Shown one piece after another: positions 1-11,954 of a stretch of 64,000 nucleotides of DNA. How positions within the stretch are numbered: the stretch's first letter is position 1; each line of letters begins with the position of its first letter. Made by a program: the position numbers and the translations under genes. Where the stretch lies: assembly GCF_002999335.1 (NCBI RefSeq), contig NW_020312107.1:27525-91524 (forward strand). Direction: 5' to 3'. The notes below the pieces were generated by a model. It did not search any database. It saw only the letters and a list, made by a program, of their open reading frames with translations, and was not told where the DNA came from. The DNA is from Cyclospora cayetanensis. Its lineage: Eukaryota; Apicomplexa; Conoidasida; Eucoccidiorida; Eimeriidae.

Positions 1-257
1 ACGCAAAAAAGACGAATCCTCAAGAGCCAGAGGAGGATGCAAAAAGCTTAAAAACAGCAAAAAAGGCGCTGTACCCCCAGCCCTCAAAGACAGCTAGCTA
101 CGGGAGAATCCCTCTTCTTCTTCTCCCCGCCTCAAGAAAAGCGCCTCGCGAAGCACTGGGGAGAGGAGGGAGGAGGGTAGGAGGAAAAAAGATCACGAGA
201 GAAGAAGGCACAAAGCGTCAGGACGGGTGGAGCGGGGGTGGGGGGAAGAAGCCTCAC

Positions 258-650
258 TTGAGGGGTGTACATCCACGCAGAGGATCGACCTGTCATGCCC
301 GTTGGGGAGAACGGCTGCAGCAGTTGGACCTGTCTGTACAGCTTGAACATTCGCCACTGCGCAGAGAGTGCGACAGGCAGGGACGAAGTCTGAAGGCGTC
401 TCTCCCGGAGCTGCTGTGGGTTGGTCAGAAGGTCTGTGGGGAGTTGGCAAGCCAGGCTGTCGGCGCTGCTGCGTCGACTTTGTGCTCGAGAGGGCAGCAG
501 CAGCTGAGGCTTCTAGACAACGGGGTGTACCGGGGGGTGGCTGCATTGTTTCAGAGGGTACGCAGCTTTCCGTCCGGCAAAACGCAGCCAGAAAAACTCG
601 GAAGTGAGAAGAGTCGGCCGTTTCTGTTTAGTAGAATGCAGACTTCCTGA
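258..650 (+). CDS. possible 3' exon(s) of an unknown upstream gene
   Basis: A 130-codon open frame. Its middle, about residues 22-95, reads like real protein: amphipathic, Leu/Gln/Ala-rich, with 'ELLWVGQKVCGELASQAVG' and few low-complexity tracts. An AG at about 320 and a GT at 557 could bound an exon there, but I could not confirm a join, because the gene would start to the left of the window. I do not recognise a family. The composition resembles the Gln-rich linkers of coccidian proteins. Being a chance frame in GC-rich DNA is a serious alternative. Confidence 0.3.
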   Translation: MRGVHPRRGSTCHARWGERLQQLDLSVQLEHSPLRRECDRQGRSLKASLPELLWVGQKVCGELASQAVGAAASTLCSRGQQQLRLLDNGVYRGVAALFQRVRSFPSGKTQPEKLGSEKSRPFLFSRMQTS

Positions 651-1048
651 GGGAGGAAGGGGGGAAGCGCAGCGATGGAGACGTCGGAGGAGTAACAGGC
701 GCTACTGCAACACGCCTTTGAGAGGGGAGCACTCGTGAAACGCGCAGAAGGGGGAAGGGTTGTTGCTGTTGTGGCTGTTTTTGTTGTTGTGCTTTCTCTT
801 TTTTGCTGGAATGCAGTAGAAGAAAGGGAGGTGAGGAGGGGCGGTGCTGCTGCTGCGGTGAACTGCAGCTTTTCGCTCGTGGATTTCCAGTGCAGATAAA
901 CACGCAGAAGCGAGGCTTGCCTCCCCTCCAGAAGTTGCGAGAGAGGCTCAGGGGGGGAGTTCCCCGCTAATCTGGGTATGTATGTGGAGCATGAGAGAGA
1001 GAGAAGGAGAAAGAGAGATCGGGAGTACAAGGGATGCCGTGCCGCCCT

Positions 1049-1082
1049 TGTGTGTGTGTGTGTGTGTCTGTGTGTCTGTGTG
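1049..1082. repeat. TG microsatellite
   Basis: Nearly pure TG dinucleotide run with two TC interruptions. Confidence 0.9.
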
Positions 1083-1245
1083 TAAGAAAGATGTACAGAG
1101 AAAGGTATCTACCCACACTCCGCAGGAGAAACAAGGATCCTTTCATGCGCAGCTGACTCCCAAAGCACCGTCCAGTCGATGAAACAGAAGGGTTATTAAA
1201 TATATTGGCAGGCAGTAGCGTTACAGGTTCAACACACACCCGCAC

Positions 1246-1345
1246 GAATACATAAAAAACACCTGCACACACATACTCATACGCATATACATGCTCATAT
1301 ACATGCTCATATGCATTCATATATACATATCTATACATACATGCG
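1246..1345. repeat. CATA/TGCTCATA simple repeat
   Basis: Degenerate array of CATA and ATGCTCATA-type units. Similar TATACA/TGTATA sequence recurs inside introns of the CENP-C-like and URB1-like genes in this window. Confidence 0.75.
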
Positions 1346-1604
1346 CTGAAACACCCCCAGGCACAATTAGCCCCCCCTAGACACAGAAAAAGAGACGCAA
1401 AGTTTCTTTCCTTGTTAGCTCGAAGTGCGGCATGCAAGAGAGGCGGGAAATGCGAGACTAGCTGCTAGCAGCCACAGCTAAGACTCCTTCTGGTTGTGTA
1501 ATCCAGTGAACGGAGGGCCCCCAAAGGCGCAGGAAAGAAGGAGGGAGGGCCCCTTCAATGAAATTTTGCAGCTGCATGCTGCACGCTGTTGCACCGCTGC
1601 CGCC

Positions 1605-1605
<1 letters not shown>

Positions 1606-1635
<30 letters not shown>
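1606..1635. repeat. CAG trinucleotide run
   Basis: Ten consecutive CAG units outside any gene I can support, with further GCTGCTGCTGCTGCT just downstream. This is the same motif that encodes Gln or Ala tracts in the neighbouring genes. Confidence 0.85.
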
Positions 1636-1636
<1 letters not shown>

Positions 1637-2198
1637 CCCTGCAGCTTGCGCTTTGCTGCTGCTGCTGGAGGCGCAGCGGAAGCTTTGCAAGGCATGATAG
1701 ATACACCCTCGCACATGGCATTAAAACATATTTACGAGGCAGCCTTGAGAGGAGAGCGCGACTGCGGGTAAGACGCCCTCTTACCTCTCTCTACAGATTG
1801 CAGCAGATCTCGCAGCTGCCGCTGCAGCAGTTGCAGGCGCGACGGCAGCAGCGCAGTAGAGAGGAACCACACAACGAGTGACAGTGGTAGCAGCGGCGAA
1901 AAGGGCTTTTTTCTGTCTCCGATCTTTCGCATTTCTTAGGCCGTGTTGGATTGTTTCGCTGTCTCGAGGGAGGAGGGAGAGCTCCTCTCATTAGTAGCGA
2001 CTGCTGCTGGGGTAGCGGTCGGAACGCGGACGGAAGGGCCCCCTCTGTCTGCCGACGCCTCTCTCGTGCAATATTCAATCTTTTTGCTTTTTGTAGCGAC
2101 CAGTAGCTCTCATCAGCGCTCCATTATTATTAGGGGGGCAGCAGCAGCTGCGCGCCATGCCCGTCCAAGCGAGAACGACGACGAGCAGGAGCAGGGGG

Positions 2199-2293
2199 AC
2201 TGACTGACTGTCTGACTGACTGTCTGACTGACCGTCTGACTGACCGTCTGACTGACTGTCTGTCATCTCATCATCCTGTCATCTCATCATCCT
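2199..2293. repeat. CTGACTGT-type tandem repeat plus a 16-bp duplication
   Basis: About 65 bp of GACTGACTGTCT/GACTGACCGTCT units are followed by two copies of a CATCTCATCATCCT-type unit. The array lies about 100 bp upstream of the CENP-C-like start codon, so it may fall in its 5' UTR or promoter. Confidence 0.85.
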
Positions 2294-2388
2294 TTAAGGA
2301 ATCTGCGCGCCTGTGCCGCAGGGCAAAACGCTGCACCGCAGCTTCGCATGCCACACTCCCGCCTCATGAGTCTCCTCAGCACCCAGCG

Positions 2389-5300
2389 ATGCCTCAGGCA
2401 GATCTCCTAGGGGGCAGCTTTTTGCGTCCCCTCGCCGAGCAGCTCCTGCTGCGGCAGCAGCAGCTGCTCCAGGAGGAAGAATCGGAAAGACGGGGAGGCG
2501 TTCAGACGGCAGAAAGTCTGAGAGAGCTTGTGCTGAGAGATGAGCGGCTCAGGCTGCAGCAGGCAGTGCAACAGCTGCGACACGAGCAGCAGCTGCTGCA
2601 CGACCAGCAGCAAGCGCTGCAGCAGATTCACCGTCTGCAGCGGCAACAGCAACGCCTGCAGCAGCAGCAACAGAGTCTGTATTTGCAGCATCATCAGCAT
2701 CAGCAGCATCAGTACCAACCACTCCGGCAGCAGCAGCAAAAAGACGCCTCTCCACGAGCGACAGTGCGATGGAAGTCTGCGGATAGCGCCTCAAACCTGG
2801 GAAAGAACGTCACCCCTTCCCCAATTGTAGCGACACCTACCTCCACAAGTCGCCAGCAGCAGCAGCTCGATCTGCACAGTGGCAGCTTCCGCAGCGATTT
2901 TCGAGGGCACTACGACTCAGCAGGCCCCCTGCCAGCAGCAGCAGCTGCTGCTGCTGCTGCTGCGGAGGCTTCTCGCAGTGCTGGGGGGGAAAATGGAGCA
3001 CCTGCAGATCCTTCTGCTGCTGCAGACGCAGGAAGCCTCTTGCAATCGCATGTAGGGAGGCAGTACTTTCCGCTCGATAGCGCTTCGCCGCGATCTCTTT
3101 CTGCACGGAGAGCTGTCGCCTCCAGGGGGGAATCGACAGGCGCAGTCGCTGCTGGTGGTCTTACTTCGGATGCATCCCAGACAACAACAACAGCAGCAGC
3201 AGCAGCAGAAGCAGCGATTTCGGAGGGAAACAATGCAGCTGCGTCTTCAGAGGCAGCTGCTTTACGGCCTCCTCGACTTCGCCTGCCTCTCGGAGGGGAG
3301 AGATCCTTCCACGACGTGTCGCTTGACAGCGACGGTTGGGCACTATGGAAGGAGGCAATAGGCTGGCAGCTGGGTTTGACGCCGAACAGTGCGGAGCTTG
3401 CAGAACGAATACTCAGGAGAAAGGGCTCTCATCCCCAGCAGCATTCGCAGCAGCAGCAGCAGCAGCAGCAGCAGCGTCAGCGACAAGAGGTTCCTCCTGG
3501 ACGTGAGGCATTGCAGACAGCCACTTTTGTAGAGCATCAGCAATCGGGGAGAAGTTTGGGGGGGGGAGGGGGGGACGGCAGTAGCGAAGAGGAGATGCGG
3601 AGATGTGATCTTCCAGCCTACAGGAGACAGCGTGTCGAGGAAGCTCGTCGCTTGCTCGCTGCGCTCTCTCCTTCTCGTGATTCAGAGTCTTCTGCAGCAG
3701 CAGCATCAGCAGCTGGAGCAGCTGCTGTTGCAGCTGCTGCGGCTGCTGTGGATCGGCACAGAGAAAAGGCGTCGCAATTTTTCGCGGGTGGTGTTGCCGG
3801 TGGGGTTGCTGTCTCGCTGGCCGCTGCGGCGGGGGCTGCCGCTGCGGCAGCGGCTGCTGCTGCGCTGCATGCGAATAGAAGAAACGCCACACGGGAAAGT
3901 GGTAATGCAATGGATGGGGGGCTTCTTCAGGAGGTCGAACTGGTGAGGCTGCGCGCATATATATGTATATATCAGCTCTGTTGGGAAAAAGCAAAAGGGG
4001 GGGGAAGGGGCAGATGGAGCGGCGACGGCATGCCGCTTCATCTGCGGTGTCTGTACACCTTCTGAGCAGGCCGCCTCGAGGCGGCCTGCACTCCCCTTTC
4101 GCCTTTTTTTCGAATGACTGCATGCAACATTTAAAGTGATTTCTATTCGTGCAACCGGGTGTTCTTGCTTGCCGCTCGCTTGGATCTGAATGCAAGCACT
4201 TTTCTGCTCGTGTGTCTCTGGAATGCGGTGAAATTCTCAGTCCTTGGCTCCACCCCTAGGGCTTCCTGTGCAGCCGCAACTCGTGGAAGTGCAAGAGCGA
4301 ACGCCTCCTCCCTTGGGAGCTCCCCATCTCAGGCGCCCTTTCGACCTCTTTAAAGAATTCCGCCGAAGGCAGCTGGAGGCGTCCTCCAGACAATCACGAA
4401 GGGAGGCGGAAGGTATGCGGAGTATGGGAAAATTAGCAGTTGCTGTCATTATGCACTCTCGAGGGAAGTGCCGTTCTGCGGTGGAAGTACTCCGGTGACC
4501 AGTCGGGAGCTCCCTTGCGCTAAAACTCTTCCCCCCCTCCCCCCCTCACTTCTTCACCTCACTTCACTTCACTTCACCATGCGCATGTGTTTGTGACGCG
4601 TCTACGTGCGTGGGGGCCCCATGGATCGTGATCCGTGCCCCTTTTCCGGGCGGAATGTGTCTCCTCCATAGAGCTTTTTTTCTGGATGCATGTTTTTGAG
4701 GCCTTTCTGGCACATACACGTAAACACCCACCCACACATGCATATATATGTATACACATACGTACATATATATATGTATAAGTACATACCTATAAATATA
4801 CACATTGTATAGATTTATATACATATGTATATGCATCGACAGGTCTGTGTATTGTAGAGGCAACAGGGAGTCTGCCGTCCCCACCGATCACACATAGCAC
4901 CCTTGAGAGAGTTGCGCTCGAAGTGTATCCGTTTCTGTGCGTTTTCTGCTGCTGTGCTGCTGCTGCGCTTTTCTTTCTGCCTCCACCAGAAGCTCTGCTA
5001 GGGCCCTGCCGTCTGCCAGAGGCCATTAGATCTCCCCAAACAGCCCGCCGAGCTGTTGTTACCGCCGCGCCAGCTGCTGCGCATTTTTCGCCTCTGCATG
5101 CGTCTGACACCGAAGTTTTTATGAGGTCTCGGCGTCGCAGCCGACTGTTTGCAAGGCGGGCAGCAGCAGCTGGCGAACGCGAAGTGTCTGTTTTACCGAG
5201 TCGAGCGCAAGAGGCTGCTGCAGGAGCAGAGCCAGAATCAAGGAGCATAAGCAGGGCAGCTCTCCTGGAGGACGAACGGCGTTCAACTCGCGGCTTGCCG

Positions 5301-8300
5301 CCTCCCCCGAAGAGCCGCAGGTCCAGGCTGTATCGACACCCCGCTCAACGCTGGGAAGCAGGAGGGGGCCCCCTCCCCTCCTTGGCCTTGCCCTTCCAGT
5401 CCTCTGGGCATAGAGACTCCCCGCAGCAGCGGCTGCCTCAGCAGCAGGAGACAGGAGACTCCGCCGAGACGGAGGCTGCGTCTTCCGACGGCGCAGTGTC
5501 GTATGAGGGCACCCCACAAAGTGTGCGACAGCAGCGACAGGAGCGACAGGAGCTTCGCCATCGCACGCATCCAGAAGAAGCAAGAAGGCGCAGGCAAAGG
5601 GGGACCCTCCCCGCTGTTTCGGATAGCGACGAATCTCTCGATACAAGTGCCGTGGTGACAAGTGGGGCAGCTAAGGGGCCCCCCCCCCACTTCGAAGCGA
5701 CTGCATGCATCCGGCGAAGCGGCGTGACTGCTGCCGCGGCGGGGGATCCCGCCGAAGGCGCTGTTGTGTTCTTGCCGAGCGAAAGAAGGGGAAAGGCGCA
5801 AGCGGAGACAGGCGGAGACAGCCTCGAGTCTGCGGCGCATGTCAACTTGCTCGACAACAAGCCTCAAGGCCCTCTTTCTACTGGCGTGTTGCCTCCCGGA
5901 GCGGCTACAAGTCGATTGGAGGATCTTGCAGCCCAAAGCGCTCCTTCTCCTGCAGCAGAATCTCTCACGCCTCCCGATGCAAGTCAGACGCTCGGCGTCT
6001 TCGAGGAATGGAGAGAGGCTGACGACGATGGGGTCCCACAGTTGGATGCTGCAGCTGAGGAGGCGTGGCGATCCGACGCCGAGGCGCAGACTCCTCCGCA
6101 GCAGCTGCAGCAGGGGCAGCTCGAGGAGGGGGATCGGGATGCAGAAGGGGATCGCGATCAGCAGCAGTTGAGCGCGCAGAAGGAAGCGTCTCAGCCTGCG
6201 CTCGAGGCTGCGCGGGACGAAGAGAATCCAGCCGACACTGCGGTATCCACAGAAGACACCGACGGGAGGGGATATCAGACGGGATCAGTGACTTCGCCCG
6301 GTGGCGCAGCTCGCCGTCTAGACACTGGGGCCCTCGTGATTCCACCGCAGCCTCCGCATGCCTCTGATGCAGCCGCTGCAGTGGCAGCTTCGGAGGAGGT
6401 TGGGGAGACAGTTTCAACGCCACGCGCTGGAGGGGCCCAGCAGCAGCTCGTGGAAGTCGCAGTGTCTCCTGTTCGCAGCGTGCAGAGAGGCATCCAAACC
6501 TCGCCGGAGAGGGCGAAGCCGCGGCAGTCTCTCAGAAACACACGGGGGGCGTCAACGAGGACGCGTCGGGGAGTTCCTCCGACGCAGCTGGATCGCAGTT
6601 CGCCTCCCCAGTTGGCTCCAACTCCCCTACGACGCTACCCCCAGAGGACGCGTCTCAAACCCCTGCTGGGCTGGATGGGGGAGAGGATAGACTACGACTG
6701 GCGAGGCATGGTGGAGGTTGTGCGCTGCAGCAACATTCTGGATCTGTATCTCCAAGCGAGGGACGTCGGCGCCTTGCCCGACGCTGCGCTGCACACAGCG
6801 GATCCAGAGAAGCTGATTCGAAGAATGCTCAAGCAGCAGCAACTGGTCGTTGCCTCGAAGGAGGCAAAAGCAGCCCTCGCGCTCGAGGATCAGCAACAGC
6901 AGCGCCAACACGGCCTGAAGGCTGTGGAGAAGGCGGCAGAGAGCAGCAGGAAGAGAAAAAGCAGCAAGGCCTCTCTGGGCTCCGCTGCTGGAAGCAGCAG
7001 CTCCCCCCGCATCCGGCCGAAGCAGAGGGCGCGGCGAGAAGACAGCTTTTCGAGGCAGGAGAGGGGGAATTCCAGGAAGAGCGGCAAGGCTCGCAAGGGA
7101 AAGGACCTCCTCAAAGGAAAGGCCTTCCTCAAGAAGAAGGAGGAGAAGAAAAAGGGGGGTAACAAGACACGTAAATCGCTCCCTTCGACGCGCGCGGACA
7201 GCCAGAGGATTGCCGTCGAGGAGCCTTCCAGCAACAGCAGCCCAAGCAGCAAATCAATCCGCAGCGACCAAGTTGCTACGGGGGAAAGTGCCTCTCCGCA
7301 GCTGTCACCGTCCGAGGGTTCACGCAGCCGAGATACGACTCCTGAGCAGCCATCAGGCAGCGCTGAGAGGCCTAAGCTCGATGGGAGTAAGTCATTTCTT
7401 CTTCTTGCCCCACGAGTCTTAGCGGCTTCCTGCGAACGATGAACTGGGAGACATCGCTGTTGTTCACAAGCCCTTGCGGCCAGTGCAGTGTCTCCTGGTG
7501 AGATGCGCGTTGCGGGTGTGCTGCACAGAAACGCTCATTCGGCAAGAAGAGTGTTCTTGGAGGGGCATAGGACCTGGGGACGCTATGCAGGTCAGTCAGT
7601 GGAGAATCCTTCTGTCTGGCAAACTTCTTTCGTCCAGACGGTGCCTCAAAAAACACTCTCGCGGTGCACGTACATTCATGTGTCTACGCAAACATGCTCA
7701 GTACATACAAGTGCTCAGGCATGGCATCTGCGTAGCTGGCTCCTACATCTGTACAATCTTTTGAATCGTCGTAACGCATATGTGCGCGCTTCGAACGTGG
7801 CAGTTGCTCAGCGTCTCGTTTTATTGCGCTGTATAATGATGCGCAATCCTCTGTCCTCAGCTCGCCGTGGTCCGTCAAGGGCGGCGTTTGGTTTCATGCA
7901 AGTTGCGCCTGAAAGCGGGATTTGTTAAGGGCCCCGATAACACACAGAAGAAGGAAATCGTGAGAAGGCTTGCTGCTGTTTTTTCGCTCTCCATGTTGGC
8001 TTCTGCTCGGCCTTTTGTGTGGAGAGCCGTGGACGCGCGAATTTTTACTGCTGCCTGCCTGCGTCGTCGTTCTCGCCTATTTGTCTTAGCGGAGCCGTTG
8101 GATAGTTCTTTGCTGCTCTTGCCCCTTCCTGCAGTTCGGCGTGGTGCTCTCTGGAGGCCCCCTCGTGCTGACTGTACAAGGGGAGGATTCCGACTTGCTT
8201 TGCGGTGCCTTCTTCCAAGTTGCCCCCCACGAAACATGGAGTCTACGGAATGACCAGCAGTGAGCGTAAATGAGCGATTTCGGGGCTTGTGGCGATGGGC

Positions 8301-8447
8301 TACTGCCGTTGCGTGGACGTTTGTGCCCTGAGAATGCCGTGGGTTAGACCCCCCCCCTACTGCACCTCTGTGTTTGCCTGCCGCAGGGACGGCGGTTATG
8401 CCGAAATCTACATTGCGTGTGTTCTGTTGGATGCGCCAACTGACTGA
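2389..8447 (+). CDS. CENP-C-like kinetochore protein, seven exons
   Basis: CENP-C binds CENP-A nucleosomes through its CENP-C motif and dimerises through a C-terminal cupin at the inner kinetochore. My exon model is 2389-3942, 4274-4412, 4990-7386, 7484-7590, 7861-7959, 8135-8259 and 8387-8447. All joins are phase-consistent and total 1,493 residues. Exon 3 holds a clear CENP-C motif at about 6630-6700 (RTRLKPLLGWMGERIDYDW), close to the animal form RTRLKPL..W.GERIDY. A Lys/Arg-rich linker follows. The last exons give a cupin-like region: CKLRLKAGFVKGP, then FGVVLSGGPLVLTV, a Phe-Gln-Val-Ala-Pro segment, and WSLRND before the end. The N-terminal third is a poly-Gln/poly-Ala coccidian insertion. 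The weakest part is exon 4, whose frame depends on the acceptor chosen. The start at 2389 is the first ATG of the long frame; earlier exons are possible. Confidence 0.72.
4413..4989 (+). other. intron 2 of the CENP-C-like gene with TATACA-type microsatellite
   Basis: The donor is GTATGC and the acceptor follows TTTCTTTCTGCCTCCACCAG. The phase-1 join rebuilds a Glu codon. The intron holds a CTTCA repeat (about 4553-4577) and an ATATGTATACACATAC-type stretch (about 4720-4835). Confidence 0.7.
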
Positions 8448-9324
8448 TCAAGTTTGTTCGCTCGACTTGCTGTTTCGTCATTTCTAGAACTACGGGGTGT
8501 CGGGCCACAGATAGGCTCTCCGAAAGGCTCACTCGCCCCCTGCTCTACGAGCACCTAAAGCCTAAAAAACATTCTGGTACAGAAGAATAGACACATAGCG
8601 ATTAAAGGACTCTTGGGTACTGCCTGGGGACGCACAGCGTGTTTCCGCTGCGCGGAGAGTCCGCAGGTGGAACTTCTGGCCATGGGGTGACATGCACAGC
8701 GTCAGTACCGGCAGCAGTCTTTGTATTATTGTTGACTTCTTCCAAATGCGTCTGCAATGGATACTTGACACTATGAAAACATGCGTAAAAAACAGGCCAA
8801 GGCACCGCAGGTGTGCAATACCAGCACCACACTCAAACACTCACCTGCCGAGTGCAGATCACTTCGGAGGCAGCACAGCGCTAACATTGTTTCTTCTTCC
8901 GGCTCAGCACGAAAGCAAAAAGCAGGTTGCATGAAACTAGATTACGATGAATGGAAAACGGACCTGGATTCCATAAATATGCTCATGCGAGCACATACCA
9001 TCAAGAACTGCCCAAAACATTGATAACTCTAATGTGATTCCCTGTATAGAGGGTATTTGTGTTTCCGCAAAATTCGAAGCATGCATGTCTATCATTGAGT
9101 TTTTGTAGCGCAATCAACGGATGCATGTAGATACGTTTATGGATTCCAGGGCGTAATATCGAGGAATGGTTCATGGCGAATTAGCGGATCCGCATATTTC
9201 TTCGCGGCCGTTGTCAAAGTGCGTGGTGAAGACGTAATTGGGCGCTCCGTAGCTTGATTGACGGGCATCGTGCACCTCTGGTGTGGACCTCGAAGATAGC
9301 AGGTGATGGGGCCAACAAAGGTCC
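8448..9324. other. intergenic, no gene seen
   Basis: This lies between the 3' ends of the convergent CENP-C-like and ISP genes. Short frames of 60-90 codons exist on both strands, but none shows splice signals or protein-like composition. It probably holds both 3' UTRs. Confidence 0.55.
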
Positions 9325-9807
9325 TTATTCTGCCATTACGTCACTTGTCTTGTCTAGTTCATCCCTGGAATCCTCTATTACCCTCTCTAGAAACCAAACA
9401 AATGATACGGCGCTGTCGACGTCATTGAATGCGACGGCGATGGCCCGACCAGGCGTTCGTTGCCTAAAGCCCACAACTTTGGGATCTTTAAGCAGAGCAG
9501 CGTCTGATGAGTTCAGCTTGAGTGTAGACGATCCGTAAATCCACGAGTCGATGTCCTTATAGGGAATAGGGCGCATTTTATCCTTGAAGCAGAGAGTAAG
9601 GACCTTCTTAGCTGAGTCCAGTGTGAGCTTGCATACTATGCGCTGTCCGTCAGGGAACAAAACCTCCACGCTGCCTCCTTCCTTGTATGTATTTAACCAC
9701 GCATCGTAATTCTTTGGAGGCCCATCCTTTAAGCCTGCGAGGGCGAGCTGCTGCACAGTAATATCGGCCTTATCCTCCCCATCAACCGAGCAGCACGAGT
9801 TTCCCAT
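9325..9807 (-). CDS. IMC sub-compartment protein (ISP) family, PH-like fold
   Basis: An intronless 160-residue protein. It starts MGNSCCS: Gly2 suits N-myristoylation and Cys5/Cys6 suit palmitoylation. In the ISP family this dual acylation anchors the protein to the inner membrane complex below the plasma membrane. The rest, about residues 30-145, alternates hydrophobic strands (GSVEVLFPDGQRIVCKLTL) and ends in a long helix (SAVSFVWFLERVIEDSRDEL), as expected for the pleckstrin-homology-like ISP fold. The length matches the family. I cannot tell which paralogue (ISP1, 2 or 3) it is. The start is fixed by the lipidation motif. The gene points toward the CENP-C-like gene. Confidence 0.8.
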   Translation of the reverse strand: MGNSCCSVDGEDKADITVQQLALAGLKDGPPKNYDAWLNTYKEGGSVEVLFPDGQRIVCKLTLDSAKKVLTLCFKDKMRPIPYKDIDSWIYGSSTLKLNSSDAALLKDPKVVGFRQRTPGRAIAVAFNDVDSAVSFVWFLERVIEDSRDELDKTSDVMAE

Positions 9808-11954
9808 GATATTCAGCGTCTTTGAACAATTATTAATTTAAGTAGCGCCGTGAGGAGTTTCTGTTATCGCATTCACCCGGTCTTTCTGGACGCCAACAAA
9901 AACACAGGCTCGGAAGAAAGCAAGCTGCGCCTCCCGAGCAAACACTATGCCTTCTGAAAGATAGTCTCCCAATGCATAAGTATTCAGATTTCCAGTTTCT
10001 AGGAAGAAGAATACGGGCTACCAAGGAAAAGCGAAATCGGAAATGGCCATATGGAGCCCTGCACAAGCCATAGCAACAGCAATGCTTCAGGGCAGTGGTA
10101 ATTCATGCAAACGGAAGGTTCTGCAAAAGAAGCAACAAGAAATCAAAAAATGTTCAAAGTTTTGCTTAAGAAGAGAAGAATATCCGGTGGTGAAGGAATG
10201 CACTAGTTCTACTCTTTGATTCGTCGAAGCGGCTTTCGATGGGTCAGGGAGCAGCTAGATAACACTCGCACGAACTCAAGGCAATTATTTCCATGGCTCC
10301 CTTCATTATTTTACTACCTTTTTTTGTGGCCCCAGATCTTGCAGAAGGATTCAAAATCTGCAAAGCACCTGCCATGCAGGGATGCACTCCAAGCATCGAT
10401 TTTTCAGCACACGACCGCAAGTTTGCTATCGGATTTTGTTCTATGTATACTTCATGCTAGGCTTAAGCTCTCTGTTTAGAGCTCTCCCAAGCACGAAGCC
10501 TCTAGTTAGTAGATTTTGCCCGCATGAATTGCAGCTATTGTCCCCGCTGCGTATCGCTCTCTTGGCTAAGGACAAATATGCTTCGTCACCTAGCATAACT
10601 GGACTGGAACTGGTGTACGTAGCTTGCAGAGTGATTTTTAAAAATTTCATTTGATCGCCGTAAGCTACTAGTGAGAGCTGATTGGCGCTGTGTAATGCTC
10701 CGCCAGCACGATGAAAATGGGATGTTAATAGATAGCATATTTACACAGATGACCAAACAGTTATCTGAAACCCACAACGCAGTTGATTTCACTTGAAATA
10801 TCACAATTAGGTGCATCATCTTTGCTTAGATGCTACCGAATGCCTGTGTCCTTTTGTTTCATCAATTGCCTCGAGAGCACCAAGGAGTGCATCGAGACAA
10901 AATTGAGTATGTTAAATAAAGCCGCTCATTACTTTACCAATCATATATTAGCATTCTACCGAAAGTGCATCTCGGGGTCGTTCAAGCCTGAAACTAACTG
11001 CGTCGACATCTTTCATCATTCTACCTCCTGGTGCGCTCGACCCGAGCTTTTTGTACGGTGGCATGTAGCTCTGGACTCAATTCAAAAATTGATAGGCAGC
11101 TGACGAGTGTTTTTCTAAAAGAGCTCAACCCTCTTCATGTGCTTGCCTCACAACCTTACGACGTCAGCCGTGAGGGAAACAACTGTGATCCAAGTTGCAG
11201 CATCACCCAAGGGCTTTGAGCATTGCCACCCAGGCGCACATAGCATACAGTGTAATGTTCAATCGAAGGTGTGAGAAGGGATACATTTAACTCCGGCCCA
11301 GAGCAAACTTGATAGTTGGCTATTGAGTTCTCTCCAGAAGAAATTCCGTCCTTCTCGCCCATCAGAATCCCCCATTTTAGGGGACAGGGACAGCAGAGGA
11401 GCGCAGAGCTGCCCTTCAGCCTGATTCGAACAATCACAGTCAGTAGCACATGACACTTGGCGCGCACGGACACAGCGCTGCGTCATTTAGTGTCGAGTAA
11501 ACAGTAGTCTGTATTAAATAAGATACATGGACAGGGCAACCAAGTAGTCCATTCACTACGAATGCTTGGTTTGATTTAGCCAACGTAGAAGAAAGAGTTC
11601 AAGCGTAGCTTGGCTGACTACCTCATCATTCATCCACAGGAGTTTTCCCCAAGACTATTTTGTTACAAGATGAGGCATCGGCAGAAAAGCCCTACCCATG
11701 AAAGGTGACTAGTCTTTGTCGCCCAAAAGCATAGACCTGTTGAACTGAAAGTGAAAATAGCTAATCCTGGATAGATTTGTTGGGTAAGTTCACAACCAAG
11801 GAGGGAAACACCACAATAGTACACGCCCAAGGGAGATAACACATAAAGCGCTGATCAAACAGATATACGGACATATGGGAGCATTGCTGAGCTTCGTATG
11901 CTCCAGGAAAGGGCGAAAACAGTTGTACATTCAACACGTGTTGCCTCCCGCAGT
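9808..11954. other. intergenic, no gene seen
   Basis: AT-richer DNA upstream of the ISP gene. It should contain the ISP promoter, but I see no specific element I would defend. Open frames of 60-106 codons look random on both strands. Confidence 0.5.

Larger units (their letters stand above)
651..2388. other. gene-free repeat-rich spacer
   Basis: I see no supported gene here. The stretch is filled with simple sequence: a TG run, ACATA/TGCTCATA-type repeats, a CAG run and a CTGACTGT array. Both strands contain short open frames, but these translate to poly-Leu, poly-Ser or poly-Ala from the repeats. It would include the 5' region of the CENP-C-like gene that starts at 2389. Confidence 0.6.

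Noticed and set aside
2407..3890. Several long antisense frames rich in Leu, Ala or Ser opposite the CENP-C-like exon 1
   Set aside because: They are the reverse reading of CAG/GCA runs. They lack splice context and disappear where the repeats end.
4564..4884. Minus-strand Tyr/Ile-rich frame resembling a membrane protein
   Set aside because: It is the translation of TATACA/CACACA simple sequence inside an intron.
7861..7928. Alternative frame of CENP-C exon 5 reading FGFMQVAPESGI
   Set aside because: It looks cupin-like but ends in TAA after 22 codons and cannot join the next cupin exon in phase. The other frame (CKLRLKAGFVKGP) joins on both sides. It is kept only as a possible splice variant.
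11410..11430. GATTCGAAC-like tRNA T-arm
   Set aside because: No matching acceptor stem, D-arm or anticodon arm could be found around it.
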